Shown here one piece after another: positions 17,897-27,915 of a stretch of 64,000 bases of DNA; position 1 is the first letter of the stretch, and each line of letters begins with the position of its first letter. Position numbers and translations under genes: made by a program. The DNA is from Xanthomarina spongicola (GTDB taxonomy: Bacteria > Bacteroidota > Bacteroidia > Flavobacteriales > Flavobacteriaceae): NCBI RefSeq assembly GCF_003148645.1, contig NZ_QGGP01000001.1, positions 310,001 through 374,000 of the forward strand, given 5' to 3'. The notes under the pieces are model-generated. The model worked only from the letters and a program-made list of their open reading frames with translations. It did not search any database and had not been told where the DNA came from.

Positions 17897-19107
17897 AATT
17901 GCATATAAAACAGATATACCATTATCTATTTTGCTTGCTAGTATTTACTTTTCCAATAATTGATTTAGTTAAGGCAATACCAAACATAACACTTGGAGTG
18001 CTAGCTGTATTATTACCTTTTGTTGTAAAGAGTAACGATTTTATTAAGTTAAAAGACACAAAATATTTACTTGCATTTCTATTAATTATTTTTATTCTCT
18101 TAAAAGCCATATTATATAATGATTTCTTAGAAGATTTTTATGTTATAAAAAAGCTTTTAATAATAGTTGCAATGGCAATCCTTTCTTTGCCTATTAAAAA
18201 CTACAAACAAATTTTCATTTCTTTTATAATTGCTGTATTTATAAGTATTCTAATTTCTTCCTTTAGTATTATAAATCTTATTGTAGAACAAGGATCTTTT
18301 GATTTTTCTAGAGGAGATGGTATAAATTCAATTTTAATTAACGAAAGGTTGTATTTTGGATTACTGTGTTGTTTAAGTATTGTTTTTTCATTAAAACTAT
18401 TTAATGAAACAACTAATATCAAATATAAAAGAGCACTAATTATAAGTATAATTATTTGTGTATTATTTACGCTTACCATCGTAGCTAGAATGGCCATTTT
18501 AACATTGATGATTGTGTTTTTAATTAGAGCTTTTTCAAGATTAAATATAAAAAAAGCCATTGTCTCTATTTTAGCATCATTTGTAATAATAGTCATATTT
18601 TTTTCTGTAAATAAAAATTTATCTCAGAGGTTCTTTTATTCAGACCAGAAAAATGAATTTATTGAAAATATAAAAATTTGGGAACCTAGATATGTTATCT
18701 GGAATTGCTGTCTAAATATTTTAAACGCTCCAAATAGTAACATACTTTTAGGACATGGTTTTAAGCACACAACACAAAAGCTTATTAAGTGTTATTCTGA
18801 AGTGGTTACTAAAGAAAAGCGAAAAAATTGGTTTATTACTAAAGGCTTCAATACCCATAATCAATATTTAGATTTATTATTGAGTTATGGTATAATTGCC
18901 CTTTTAATTTTCAACATATTACTTGTATACTTGATTATTGTTTCTAGAAAAAACATTGAAAGCTTATCAATGGTATTAATATTACTATTCTTTTGTACCA
19001 TAGAAAATTTATTACACAGGCAGTTAGGTGTATTCTTATTTTCAATAGTTTTGATTTTTTATAACTCTGAATATTTTCAAACAGAAAAATCAATAAAACA
19101 TCAATGA
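17893..19107 (+). CDS. O-antigen polymerase/ligase-like membrane protein 2
   Basis: A 404-residue protein with about 10-11 hydrophobic helices. A periplasmic loop at about residues 240-320 holds LLGHGFKHTTQK and THNQYLDLLLSYGI, the latter typical of O-antigen ligase domains (NQYL after a His). Overlaps of 4 bases on both sides (ATGA) tie it to the GT2 and GT4 genes. Together with the gene at 15700 the locus has two such proteins; one may polymerise and the other attach or terminate chains. Confidence 0.82.
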   Translation: MKLHIKQIYHYLFCLLVFTFPIIDLVKAIPNITLGVLAVLLPFVVKSNDFIKLKDTKYLLAFLLIIFILLKAILYNDFLEDFYVIKKLLIIVAMAILSLPIKNYKQIFISFIIAVFISILISSFSIINLIVEQGSFDFSRGDGINSILINERLYFGLLCCLSIVFSLKLFNETTNIKYKRALIISIIICVLFTLTIVARMAILTLMIVFLIRAFSRLNIKKAIVSILASFVIIVIFFSVNKNLSQRFFYSDQKNEFIENIKIWEPRYVIWNCCLNILNAPNSNILLGHGFKHTTQKLIKCYSEVVTKEKRKNWFITKGFNTHNQYLDLLLSYGIIALLIFNILLVYLIIVSRKNIESLSMVLILLFFCTIENLLHRQLGVFLFSIVLIFYNSEYFQTEKSIKHQ

Positions 19108-20234
19108 AAGTAAAAGTTGCACATATATTACATTCAGTTGGAGGTGTTGATGTTTATTTAAGGCTAGTAACTAATAACATAGACCCTAATAAAGTTCAAA
19201 GTATTATTATTCATCAAGATGATAAAGATAAAAAGCCGTATACTGATAAAAATAACAATCCAATAGCTGAATATAAAATTCCTATTCAAAGAGAAATTAG
19301 TTTTATTCAAGATTTAAAGTCTATTATTTCTACAGTAAAGATTTTAAAAAAAGAACGCCCAAACATTATCCATGCTCATAGCGCTAAAGGAGGGATTATT
19401 GCTAGAGCTGCTTCATTATTTTATAAAGTAAATGTGTTGCATACACCTCATGCGTATTCTTTCTTAAGTGCAGAATCTAATTTCAAAAAAAGTTTTTTTT
19501 TAATAATTGAGAAAATTTTTAAACATGCTAATTCGTATTTATTGGCTACTTCAGAATCGGAATTAAATCAAGGAATTGAGAAAGTAGGATACAAAAAGAA
19601 TAAAGCCTTACTATTTAATAATTCAATTTTACCAGTAAAAAGCATTGAGCCTTTAAGTATTGAAAAAACATGGCCGGAACAATATATATGCTCCGTAGGA
19701 AGACCATCTTTTCAAAAAAATATTGAGTTTATGGTTGATGTTGTTTATGAGCTAAAAAAAACAAATAGTAGTATTCATTTGGTATTAATGGGAGTTGGTT
19801 TTCATGCGCCTAATTTAGAGGCAGTTAAACAAAAAATAATGAGTTTAGACTTAGATAAAAATATTACCTTATTAGACTGGACATCCAGACAGGATATATT
19901 TCATATAATAACAAATAGTCAGTTATATATTTCTACTTCACGATATGAGGGCTTACCATATTCAGTTATAGAAAGCTTAGCCATTGGCAAACCAATTGTG
20001 GCTACAAATTGCGATGGGAATAGAGATTTGGTTAAGCATGAATTTAATGGCTACCTTGTTAAAAATAATAATGTTAAAGAAATGTCAAGTTATATTTTAA
20101 GGATTTTAGGAAACAAAGAATTGAGTTTGCAATTCTCAAAAAATGCAGTTCAACTATTTTTAGATAACTTTGACCTAAGTAAGAATATTTTTAAGTTAGA
20201 AAAAGTATATTTCGAGTATAATAAAATTAAATAA
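19104..20234 (+). CDS. glycosyltransferase family 4
   Basis: A 376-residue GT-B enzyme. The N-terminal domain has VAHILHSVGGVDVYL and the acceptor segment IIHAHSAKGGIIARAAS. The C-terminal donor domain has ICSVGRPSFQKNIEFMV and STSRYEGLPYSVIESLAIGKPIVATNCDGNRDLV, the retaining GT4 signature with an Asp-Gly in the usual Glu-x7-Glu region. It adds one sugar of the repeat unit. It overlaps the upstream gene by 4 bases, and its stop is directly followed by the UDP-glucose dehydrogenase start. Confidence 0.9.
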   Translation: MKVKVAHILHSVGGVDVYLRLVTNNIDPNKVQSIIIHQDDKDKKPYTDKNNNPIAEYKIPIQREISFIQDLKSIISTVKILKKERPNIIHAHSAKGGIIARAASLFYKVNVLHTPHAYSFLSAESNFKKSFFLIIEKIFKHANSYLLATSESELNQGIEKVGYKKNKALLFNNSILPVKSIEPLSIEKTWPEQYICSVGRPSFQKNIEFMVDVVYELKKTNSSIHLVLMGVGFHAPNLEAVKQKIMSLDLDKNITLLDWTSRQDIFHIITNSQLYISTSRYEGLPYSVIESLAIGKPIVATNCDGNRDLVKHEFNGYLVKNNNVKEMSSYILRILGNKELSLQFSKNAVQLFLDNFDLSKNIFKLEKVYFEYNKIK

Positions 20235-21632
20235 ATGAAAATAAAAAATATTTGCTGTATAGGCGCAGGCTATGTTGGAGGTCCAACTATGGCTGTTATT
20301 GCACAAAAATGCCCACATATAAATGTAACAGTTGTTGATATAAACGAAGATCGAATTGCAGCATGGAATGACGAAAATTTAGATAACCTTCCAGTTTTCG
20401 AACCGGGTCTAGACAGTATAGTAAAAGAAGCAAGAGGGAGAAATTTATTTTTTTCAACAGAAGTAGATAAAGCGATTGATAATTCTGAAATTATTTTTAT
20501 TTCTGTAAACACGCCTACTAAGACTTATGGAAAAGGTAAAGGAATGGCTGCAGATTTAAAATATATTGAGCTTTGTGCTCGCCAAATTGCTAGAGTTTCA
20601 AAACAAGATAAAATAGTTGTTGAAAAATCGACACTTCCAGTTAGAACTGCAGCTGCAATAAAAAGTATTTTAAACAATACAGGTCATCATGTACATTTCG
20701 AAATATTATCTAATCCGGAATTTTTAGCCGAAGGAACAGCAGTTAACGATCTACTAATGCCAGATCGCGTTTTAATAGGAGGAGAATCTACTCCTAAAGG
20801 CAAGGAGGCTTTAAAAGCCTTAACCGACATTTATGCTAATTGGGTTCCTAGAGAGAAAATATTGACTACAAACGTTTGGTCGTCAGAACTTTCTAAACTA
20901 ACTGCAAATGCATTTTTAGCACAACGTGTTTCTTCAATAAATGCCATGTCAGAAATTTGTGAAAAAACAGGAGCAGACATAAACGAAGTAGCAAAAGCTA
21001 TAGGAATGGATAGTAGAATAGGCCCAAAATTTTTAAAAGCTTCAGTAGGTTTTGGAGGCTCATGTTTTCAAAAAGACATTTTAAATTTAGTATATATAGC
21101 AAAAAGCTATGGACTAGATGAGGTTGCAGATTATTGGGAACAAGTAATACTAATAAATGAACATCAAAAACAGCGTTTCTCAGATCTTATTGTAAGCACA
21201 TTATACAATACAGTTTCAGGTAAAAAAATAACATTCTTAGGCTGGGCATTTAAAAAAGACACGAATGATACTCGTGAATCAGCAGCAATAAAAGTAGCAG
21301 ATAGCTTATTAAGCGAACAAGCTAAAATTTCTGTTTACGATCCTAAAGTAGTTGCTAAACAAATATATTCAGACTTAGATTATTTAAAAACCAGATCTTC
21401 TGAAGAAAATAGAAATTTGTTACAAGTACACAAAGATCCTTATGAAGCTTGCAATCAATCTCATAGCGTAGCTATTCTTACTGAATGGGATGAATTTGTA
21501 AGCTATGATTGGCAGAGAATTTATGATAATATGCAAAAACCAGCTTTTGTTTTTGACGGAAGAGGTATATTAAACAAAACAGAATTAGAAAGAATTGGCT
21601 TTGTGTATTATAAAATAGGGAGTGGTGCCTAA
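20235..21632 (+). CDS. ugd: UDP-glucose 6-dehydrogenase, animal-type
   Basis: A 465-residue NAD-dependent enzyme that oxidises UDP-glucose twice to UDP-glucuronate. The Rossmann motif IGAGYVGG is at 9-16, the catalytic Cys277 lies in [10 protein letters not shown], and [20 protein letters not shown] and [13 protein letters not shown]-type segments follow. From memory these segments are nearly those of the animal enzyme, and the length matches it better than the roughly 390-450 residue E. coli/Bacillus types. It begins directly at the stop of the GT4 gene. With the next gene it supplies UDP-glucuronate and UDP-xylose. Confidence 0.95.
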   Translation: MKIKNICCIGAGYVGGPTMAVIAQKCPHINVTVVDINEDRIAAWNDENLDNLPVFEPGLDSIVKEARGRNLFFSTEVDKAIDNSEIIFISVNTPTKTYGKGKGMAADLKYIELCARQIARVSKQDKIVVEKSTLPVRTAAAIKSILNNTGHHVHFEILSNPEFLAEGTAVNDLLMPDRVLIGGESTPKGKEALKALTDIYANWVPREKILTTNVWSSELSKLTANAFLAQRVSSINAMSEICEKTGADINEVAKAIGMDSRIGPKFLKASVGFGGSCFQKDILNLVYIAKSYGLDEVADYWEQVILINEHQKQRFSDLIVSTLYNTVSGKKITFLGWAFKKDTNDTRESAAIKVADSLLSEQAKISVYDPKVVAKQIYSDLDYLKTRSSEENRNLLQVHKDPYEACNQSHSVAILTEWDEFVSYDWQRIYDNMQKPAFVFDGRGILNKTELERIGFVYYKIGSGA

Positions 21633-21728
21633 TAAATTCATTTATCTAATTTATTAAACTATCTATAGCTAAAATTTGGCTATTAAATAATATTAAATAA
21701 TATTTAAGCTTAGTTATATATTGAAATA

Positions 21729-22715
21729 ATGGAAAAAGTATTAATAACAGGTGCAGCAGGATTTTTAGGTTCGCATTTATGCGATAAATTTATTAAAGAA
21801 GGATTCCAAGTTATTGGGATGGATAATTTTATAACAGGCGACAAAAAAAATATAAGCCATTTATTAGATAATCCTCTATTTCAATTTATCGAACATGATG
21901 TTACAGAATTCATTAAAATTGAAGGAGAACTAGATTATATACTTCATTTTGCATCACCTGCAAGTCCAATTGATTATTTAAAAATTCCTATTCAAACACT
22001 TAAAGTTGGTTCTTTAGGGACACATAATTTATTAGGTCTTGCTAAAGCTAAAAATGCACGACTTCTAATAGCATCAACATCTGAAGTTTATGGCGACCCA
22101 TTAGTTCATCCACAAACCGAAGAATATTATGGAAATGTAAACACTATTGGACCGAGAGGTGTTTATGATGAGGCTAAAAGATTTCAAGAATCTATAACAA
22201 TGGCCTATCATAGATTTCATGGATTAGAAACTAGAATTGTACGTATTTTTAATACCTATGGTCCAAGAATGAGATTAAACGACGGAAGGGTTATTCCTGC
22301 TTTTATGGGTCAAGCTTTAAGAGGTGAAGATTTGACGGTATTTGGAGACGGCATGCAAACTAGATCGTTTTGTTATGTTAGCGACCAAGTAGATGGAATT
22401 TATAAGCTTTTATTTAGCGACTATTCTAATCCAGTAAATATTGGGAATCCTCATGAAATTACAATTAAAGATTTTGCCGAAGAAATAATTAAATTAACAG
22501 GAACAGACCAAAAGATAACCTATAAAGAACTTCCAAAAGATGACCCATTACAGAGACAACCAGATATTACACTGGCAAAAAAACTATTAGGCTGGGAGCC
22601 TAAAGTTGGAAGAGAAGAAGGTATGCTTAAAACATTTAATTATTTTAAAAGCCTTACAAAAGACGAATTATATAAAAGCGAACACAAAGACTTTTCAAAG
22701 CATATTAGAAAATAA
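21729..22715 (+). CDS. uxs: UDP-glucuronate decarboxylase (UDP-xylose synthase)
   Basis: A 328-residue extended short-chain dehydrogenase. The NAD motif GAAGFLG is at 8-14, with [11 protein letters not shown] near 73-83, STSEVYGDP near 116-124 and the catalytic Tyr146-x3-Lys150 (YDEAK). [10 protein letters not shown] and [10 protein letters not shown] follow. These residues are those of UDP-xylose synthases, which decarboxylate UDP-glucuronate. A 96-base gap separates it from ugd, and its stop touches the GTG start of the sugar transferase. The pair predicts glucuronate or xylose in the polymer. Confidence 0.94.
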   Translation: MEKVLITGAAGFLGSHLCDKFIKEGFQVIGMDNFITGDKKNISHLLDNPLFQFIEHDVTEFIKIEGELDYILHFASPASPIDYLKIPIQTLKVGSLGTHNLLGLAKAKNARLLIASTSEVYGDPLVHPQTEEYYGNVNTIGPRGVYDEAKRFQESITMAYHRFHGLETRIVRIFNTYGPRMRLNDGRVIPAFMGQALRGEDLTVFGDGMQTRSFCYVSDQVDGIYKLLFSDYSNPVNIGNPHEITIKDFAEEIIKLTGTDQKITYKELPKDDPLQRQPDITLAKKLLGWEPKVGREEGMLKTFNYFKSLTKDELYKSEHKDFSKHIRK

Positions 22716-24074
22716 GTGACAACATTTAAACAAGGTAGATACTCTGGTTATTTAAAGCATATAGCTTACATTATTGATTTAAGTATCATTAATGTATTGG
22801 CTGTCTTGTATTTTTTTAAAATGGTAGAGCCAATAAAGTTTGTATTTATTGTTTCTATTTGTTGGGTAGTACTCTCTATTTATTCAAAATTTTACGAAGT
22901 TTATAGATATTCAAGAGAAATTACAATTGCATCATTATTAATTAAACAATTGGCTTTGTTTACATTATTAATGTTTGCCTTTTCTGGTTTCAACCATGAA
23001 TTAAACATTCAACCTTTAACCATTATAAAATATTCTTTATTAGTTTTCTTATTAATAGGGCTTTTTAAATTTACCTTATATTATTTACTACAAAAATATA
23101 GAACAGTATTTGGTGGAAATTACAGAACTACAGCCATTATAGGTAAGAACAAACAAACTATGGCTCTAGAGAGTTTTTTTAATAAAAATCCAGAATATGG
23201 CTATATGCATAAGAAAACATTTAATATTAAAGATAAAGACAACTTTAGCTTAGAAGCATGTTTTAATTTTATTAAAAGGGAGTCAATTGATGAAATATAT
23301 TGCTCTATCTCAGAACTATCAAACACTCAAATGTATAGGGTTATTGATTTTGCAGATAATAATTTAAAAATACTAAAGTTTTTACCTGATAATAAAGACA
23401 TATATTCTAAAAAACTTAAATACGAGTATTATGATTATATTCCAATTTTATCTTTAAGAAATATTCCTCTGGAAGACTCAGTTAATTTGTTTTTAAAAAG
23501 AACATTTGATATTTTGTTTTCTTCTTTGGTCATTATTTTTTTATTATCATGGCTTACACCTTTGATAGCGATTCTTATAAAAATTGAATCTAAAGGGCCA
23601 ATATTTTTCAAACAATCAAGAAACGGTTTTAATTATAAAGAATTTGATTGTTATAAATTTCGATCTATGATGCCTAATAAAGATGCACATTTATATCAAG
23701 CAACAAGAGGAGATCAACGAATCACAAAAATTGGAAAGTTTATAAGAAAAACCAGTATAGATGAATTACCTCAGTTCTTTAATGTACTATTTGGGGATAT
23801 GTCTGTAGTTGGGCCAAGACCTCATATGGTTAGCCATACAAATATGTATGCAAAAAGAATTGATAAATTCATGGTAAGACATTTTGTAAAACCAGGCATA
23901 ACAGGATTGGCGCAAATAAGTGGTTTTAGAGGTGAAGTTGAAACAGATAAAGACATTATTGGACGTGTTAAGTACGATATATTTTATATTGAAAGCTGGT
24001 CTCTTTTATTAGATATTAAAATTATTTTCAAAACGTTTTTAAATGCTATAAAAGGAGAAGAAAAAGCTTATTAA
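22716..24074 (+). CDS. undecaprenyl-phosphate sugar phosphotransferase (priming enzyme)
   Basis: A 452-residue polyisoprenyl-phosphate hexose-1-phosphate transferase of the WcaJ/WbaP type. Four hydrophobic helices lie in the first 130 residues and a Rossmann-like middle domain follows. After a further membrane segment (about 262-288) comes the catalytic bacterial sugar transferase domain with KRTFDILFS, GPIFFKQSRNG, YKFRSM, RITKIGKFIRKTSIDELPQ, DMSVVGPRPHM and KPGITGLAQ. It starts repeat-unit synthesis by moving a sugar-1-phosphate to undecaprenyl phosphate. The start is GTG at 22716, one base after the uxs stop; no closer ATG preserves the first helix. Confidence 0.94.
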   Translation: MTTFKQGRYSGYLKHIAYIIDLSIINVLAVLYFFKMVEPIKFVFIVSICWVVLSIYSKFYEVYRYSREITIASLLIKQLALFTLLMFAFSGFNHELNIQPLTIIKYSLLVFLLIGLFKFTLYYLLQKYRTVFGGNYRTTAIIGKNKQTMALESFFNKNPEYGYMHKKTFNIKDKDNFSLEACFNFIKRESIDEIYCSISELSNTQMYRVIDFADNNLKILKFLPDNKDIYSKKLKYEYYDYIPILSLRNIPLEDSVNLFLKRTFDILFSSLVIIFLLSWLTPLIAILIKIESKGPIFFKQSRNGFNYKEFDCYKFRSMMPNKDAHLYQATRGDQRITKIGKFIRKTSIDELPQFFNVLFGDMSVVGPRPHMVSHTNMYAKRIDKFMVRHFVKPGITGLAQISGFRGEVETDKDIIGRVKYDIFYIESWSLLLDIKIIFKTFLNAIKGEEKAY

Positions 24075-24086
24075 ATAAGCTTTTTT
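24061..24086. terminator. bidirectional terminator between convergent polysaccharide genes
   Basis: An inverted repeat, aagcttatt/aataagctt, is flanked by A-runs on the left and T-runs on the right, so it can act on both strands. It spans the stop codons of the sugar transferase (plus) and the GT4 gene (minus) and marks the end of the long plus-strand operon. Confidence 0.75.
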
Positions 24087-25234
24087 ATGGTTTTAAATTG
24101 GGTTTTAAAATCAAAATTTTCTAACGCAGTCTTTCTTATATTTTTTTTAAATTCTAAAGTTAATTCTGATTTTTTGATACACGAAATCACTTTATTTAAA
24201 GCCTCGTAATCACCAGCCTTTGCAGTCCAACCTAAACTATTTTTTTTAACAATACTTTCACCTTCTCCTCCTCCAAAATAAAGTATCGGCAATCCTAATC
24301 TAGCATATTCAAAAATTTTTGATGGAACAGAGCCATATATTCTATTAAGCAAAGGGATAATAGTTATATCATAATTTAAAAGCTCTGAATGGAGTTTAGT
24401 TCTTAATATCTCTCCATGATATACAATTGGTAATTCTGGATGATTCAGAATAAATGTTTCAATTTTTTTCTGCTCTGCTCCAGCGCCATAAATATGAAAC
24501 TCTAAGTAAGAATAATCTAGTTGTTTACATAATTTAAAAATACCTTGAGCCATTCCTAATAAGCCAGCATAAACTAATTTTATTTTTCCTTCAGAAGGAT
24601 AAGGTAATACTAATTCAGCCACCTCAAAATCTGGGTAATTTCTATATAAGTAAGACGTTTTGTTTGGAATAAGTGATCTTACGTGAGTTAAAATTTCGTC
24701 ACTTTGCCCTAAAACAATATCTGCCTTTTTATAGTTAAAACGTTCAATTTTCTCTAGTAATCTATAGCTATAATTCTTTTTAAAAGCTCCCAATTCCAAT
24801 CCAGCAATTGGCCATAAATCGCTTACATTTAAAATAAGTTTTCTGTTTTTAGATCTTAAAAAAATCATGTTAGTAAAAGCCACTATTAAAGGAGGTGATT
24901 GCACAATAACTGTTTGAGGAATCTTATTCCAAATAAAAAACCAAATCAAGCTAAAACTATAAGAAAACATTGCGAATAAGCGTAAAAATTTGTTTTTAGA
25001 GTTGCTAGCATAAAGCCAAAGTCTATGGATGGTTATGTTGTTTTCAATTGTGGTACACTTAAATTTACCTTTATATTCTGGAAAAATTTCACCTGTTGGG
25101 TAATTAGGTAATGGTGTAATTACTGAAACTTTATAATTTTGATTTTGTAAGCCATTAGCTAAATGGAACATCCTATTTGAGGCAGCTCCAGTTTCTGGAG
25201 GAAAATAACTTGTAATTATTAGTATGCTTTTCAT
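24071..25234 (-). CDS. glycosyltransferase family 4 (WbuB-like)
   Basis: A 387-residue GT-B enzyme. The N-terminus ILIITSYFPPETGAASNRM and the segment SVITPLPNYPTGEIFPEY resemble WbuB-type transferases of capsule and O-antigen loci. The C-terminal half has LVYAGLLGMAQG and PSKIFEYARLGLPILYFGGGEGE, the donor-binding Glu region. It is on the minus strand, facing the main operon, and lies 3 bases downstream of the CapK-like gene, so the two form a separate two-gene unit. It may add a side-branch sugar or act on another polymer. Confidence 0.88.
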   Translation of the reverse strand: MKSILIITSYFPPETGAASNRMFHLANGLQNQNYKVSVITPLPNYPTGEIFPEYKGKFKCTTIENNITIHRLWLYASNSKNKFLRLFAMFSYSFSLIWFFIWNKIPQTVIVQSPPLIVAFTNMIFLRSKNRKLILNVSDLWPIAGLELGAFKKNYSYRLLEKIERFNYKKADIVLGQSDEILTHVRSLIPNKTSYLYRNYPDFEVAELVLPYPSEGKIKLVYAGLLGMAQGIFKLCKQLDYSYLEFHIYGAGAEQKKIETFILNHPELPIVYHGEILRTKLHSELLNYDITIIPLLNRIYGSVPSKIFEYARLGLPILYFGGGEGESIVKKNSLGWTAKAGDYEALNKVISCIKKSELTLEFKKNIRKTALENFDFKTQFKTIKKLI

Positions 25235-25237
25235 CTT

Positions 25238-26587
25238 TTAAGGTTCCTGAATTAAAGACGAAAACTGTTTCAGTTTACCACTCTTCGAACGTTCTAATTG
25301 ATGTTTTCGTTCAAAATCAATATGAAGCCCTTTTTCTAAATACTGTTCCATTTCTTTTGAAATTAGTTTCATTTTTTCAACAGAAAGTTCATATAAACTC
25401 ACATATTTTATGATGAAAGTATTTTTTTTATGTTGTTCTATAACAAATTCCTTCACGTTTCCATCGTCCTCAATGATACTTTTTGTGATATAATAAAATG
25501 TTAAACCTGCTGCTTTTTTTCCACTTGGTAAAATAGCAATATCATTAGTTCGTCCTATTAATTTTTCTAAAATGGGTTTTTTAAATGTACTTTGTGTTGA
25601 AAGTATTCCAATATCTCCAATATCGTATCTTATAAAAGGGTGAGCCTTGTTGTAAAGTGAGGTTATAACGACTCGTCCTTCCTGTCCAAGTGGAAGTACA
25701 TTGTTGTTTTTATCTAATATTTCCACTAATAACGTTTCACTATTTACTAGCCAATTATTATTAGGGTCTTGGAAAGCTATTAAATCAAGTTCTGACGCTC
25801 CATATTCGTTAATTACTGGAATTCCAAACTGAGTTTCCATGAGTACCTTATCGTTTTCAAAAAGCATTTCAGAAGTTACAATACATGCTTTTAACGTTGG
25901 ACAAATGGTTTTTAGATTTAGGTTTTGTCGTTCTAAAAATTTGGCAAATTGAATAATAGAACTGGTGTAACCATTTATATAATCAAACTTACTAGATTTA
26001 AAAACAGTTAAATATTTATGAAAAGCCTTATCACTTAAATCAAACACAGAAAATCTATAACGTTTACTTAATACGTCTTTAAACCGCTCTTTATAATAAC
26101 TTTTTTTATCTAATGGGATACCATAAAATCGAGCTTGTTTTGAGCTATTAAAATCTAAACCATACCAACCAAATCTATTTTTAATTAGAGCCCAAGTTAA
26201 AGCATGACAAAATTTATCTTTTGCAAAAACAAAAGGGTCTCCTGAAGAGCCAGAGGTTTTATTTATATAAACGTTTTTGCGTGTGAAACCTTTCGATAAA
26301 CGTTTATCTAAAGTCTGTTGTAAATCGCGTTTTGTCATAACAGGAATTGAATTCCAGTCTAAAGAAATTGCGTCTTTTGCTAGTTCTTTGTAAAAGGAGT
26401 TGTTTTTTAAATGAAAATCAACAATAGCCTGCTTTTTTTCGTTGATATATACCTCAAATACATCCTCATTTATTTGTTGAATTCCTTCTAAAGCAATTTC
26501 AGCCTTCTTAATTGGAAAGCCATTAAATTTTAAAGTAAGATCGAATAAATTCAAAATATAAAAACATAATTTCTGTAAAGTAAACAA
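25238..26587 (-). CDS. CapK/PaaK-like adenylate-forming protein
   Basis: A 449-residue protein of the phenylacetate-CoA-ligase/CapK family. The ATP-binding loop TSGSSGDP is at 111-118 in this frame, YGASELDLIAFQ is the second adenylate motif, and FIRYDIGDIG and KLIGRTNDIAILPSGKKAAG follow. Members in polysaccharide clusters may activate acyl groups for sugar decoration, but the substrate is unknown. No Met codon occurs near the N-terminus; a TTG at 26587 is the most upstream start and an internal non-ATG start is also possible. The first bases lie back to back with the purD promoter. Confidence 0.83.
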   Translation of the reverse strand: MFTLQKLCFYILNLFDLTLKFNGFPIKKAEIALEGIQQINEDVFEVYINEKKQAIVDFHLKNNSFYKELAKDAISLDWNSIPVMTKRDLQQTLDKRLSKGFTRKNVYINKTSGSSGDPFVFAKDKFCHALTWALIKNRFGWYGLDFNSSKQARFYGIPLDKKSYYKERFKDVLSKRYRFSVFDLSDKAFHKYLTVFKSSKFDYINGYTSSIIQFAKFLERQNLNLKTICPTLKACIVTSEMLFENDKVLMETQFGIPVINEYGASELDLIAFQDPNNNWLVNSETLLVEILDKNNNVLPLGQEGRVVITSLYNKAHPFIRYDIGDIGILSTQSTFKKPILEKLIGRTNDIAILPSGKKAAGLTFYYITKSIIEDDGNVKEFVIEQHKKNTFIIKYVSLYELSVEKMKLISKEMEQYLEKGLHIDFERKHQLERSKSGKLKQFSSLIQEP

Positions 26588-26593
26588 AAATTA

Positions 26594-26625
26594 TTCGTGT
26601 ATTCGAAGCATTAGTTTTATTTTTG
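26594..26625 (+). promoter_or_regulatory. promoter of purD
   Basis: TATTTTTG (26618-26625) fits the flavobacterial -7 element TAnnTTTG, with TTCG at 26594-26597 as a -33-like element after a 20-base spacer. A TTG start candidate of purD at 26623 falls inside this element, so the ATG at 26644 is the true start. Confidence 0.6.
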
Positions 26626-26643
26626 CGACAAACAACACACAAC

Positions 26644-27915
26644 ATGAACATTTTAATTCTTGGCTCTGGTGGAAGAGAGCATACTTTTGCTTGGAAAATG
26701 GCACAAAGCCCTTTATGTAAGTCACTTTTTGTGGCTCCTGGGAATTCTGGGACCAATCAAATTGCAAAAAATTTAGATATTAAAGTAACAGATTTTCTAG
26801 CCATTAAAGAAGCTGTTTTAGAATATAAAATAAATATGGTTGTCGTTGGACCAGAAGATCCTTTGGTACAAGGTATTCACGATTTCTTTTTAAATGATGA
26901 GGATATTAAGCACGTTTCTGTTATTGGACCTCAAAAAGCAGCAGCCGAATTAGAAGGAAGTAAAGAGTTTGCAAAAGAATTTTTAGTGCGTCATAACATT
27001 CCAACAGCAGCTTATAAAAGCTTTAACGCTTCTAACGTTGAAGAAGGCTATGCTTTTTTAGAAACTTTAAACCCACCTTATGTTTTAAAAGCAGATGGTC
27101 TTGCAGCCGGAAAAGGTGTTTTGATTTTAAACAATTTAAACGAAGCAAAAGCCGAATTAAAAAGCATGTTAATTGACGCTAAATTTGGTGAAGCAAGCAC
27201 GAAAGTAGTTATTGAAGAGTTCCTTGACGGAATTGAGTTAAGTTGTTTTGTTTTAACAGACGGAAAAAACTATAAAGTACTACCAACAGCTAAAGATTAT
27301 AAACGTATAGGTGAAGGCGATACAGGTTTAAATACAGGAGGTATGGGAGCAGTTTCTCCAGTTCCCTTTGCTACAGATGACTTTTTAAATAAAATTGAAG
27401 AGCGTATAGTAAAACCAACAATTGAAGGACTTAAAAAAGACAATCTGCCATACAAAGGGTTTGTTTTTATTGGATTGATTAAAGTAGGAGATGATCCGAA
27501 AGTAATCGAGTACAATGTTAGAATGGGAGACCCAGAAACTGAAGTTGTTTTACCAAGACTAAAAACCGATTTGGTTGAAATTTTCCAAGCAATAGCCAAT
27601 CAAACATTAGATAAAATTAATTTAGAAATTGATGAACGTGCTGCAACAACAGTCATGCTAGTTTCTGGTGGTTATCCTGAAGCTTACGAAAAGGGAAAGG
27701 TAATTACAGGTCTAGAACAGATTATAGATTCAATACCTTTTCATGCTGGAGCAATTAATAAAGACGGAAAAATTGTAACTTCTGGAGGACGAGTTATGGC
27801 AATAACATCTTTTGGGAATACGTACCAAGAAGCCATAAAAAAATCTTATCAAAATATAGAAAAACTACATTTTGATAAGATGAATTATCGAAAAGATATT
27901 GGATTCGATTTATAA
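26644..27915 (+). CDS. purD: phosphoribosylamine-glycine ligase (GAR synthetase)
   Basis: A 423-residue ATP-grasp enzyme, the second step of de novo purine synthesis. The N-terminus MNILILGSGGREHTFAWKMAQ is the family's N-domain, with VVGPEDPL, KADGLAAGKGV, NTGGMGAVSPVP and YNVRMGDPETEVVLPRL further on. The start is the ATG at 26644; an in-frame TTG 21 bases upstream lies inside the promoter -7 element. The 3' end overlaps the convergent DUF6341 gene by 6 bases. It marks the return to housekeeping genes after the polysaccharide locus. Confidence 0.97.
   Translation: MNILILGSGGREHTFAWKMAQSPLCKSLFVAPGNSGTNQIAKNLDIKVTDFLAIKEAVLEYKINMVVVGPEDPLVQGIHDFFLNDEDIKHVSVIGPQKAAAELEGSKEFAKEFLVRHNIPTAAYKSFNASNVEEGYAFLETLNPPYVLKADGLAAGKGVLILNNLNEAKAELKSMLIDAKFGEASTKVVIEEFLDGIELSCFVLTDGKNYKVLPTAKDYKRIGEGDTGLNTGGMGAVSPVPFATDDFLNKIEERIVKPTIEGLKKDNLPYKGFVFIGLIKVGDDPKVIEYNVRMGDPETEVVLPRLKTDLVEIFQAIANQTLDKINLEIDERAATTVMLVSGGYPEAYEKGKVITGLEQIIDSIPFHAGAINKDGKIVTSGGRVMAITSFGNTYQEAIKKSYQNIEKLHFDKMNYRKDIGFDL

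Noticed and set aside
1-26587. Mobile island borders for the polysaccharide locus
   Set aside because: No integrase, transposase, tRNA target or direct repeats were found at the visible right border, and base composition does not visibly change there; the left border is outside the window.
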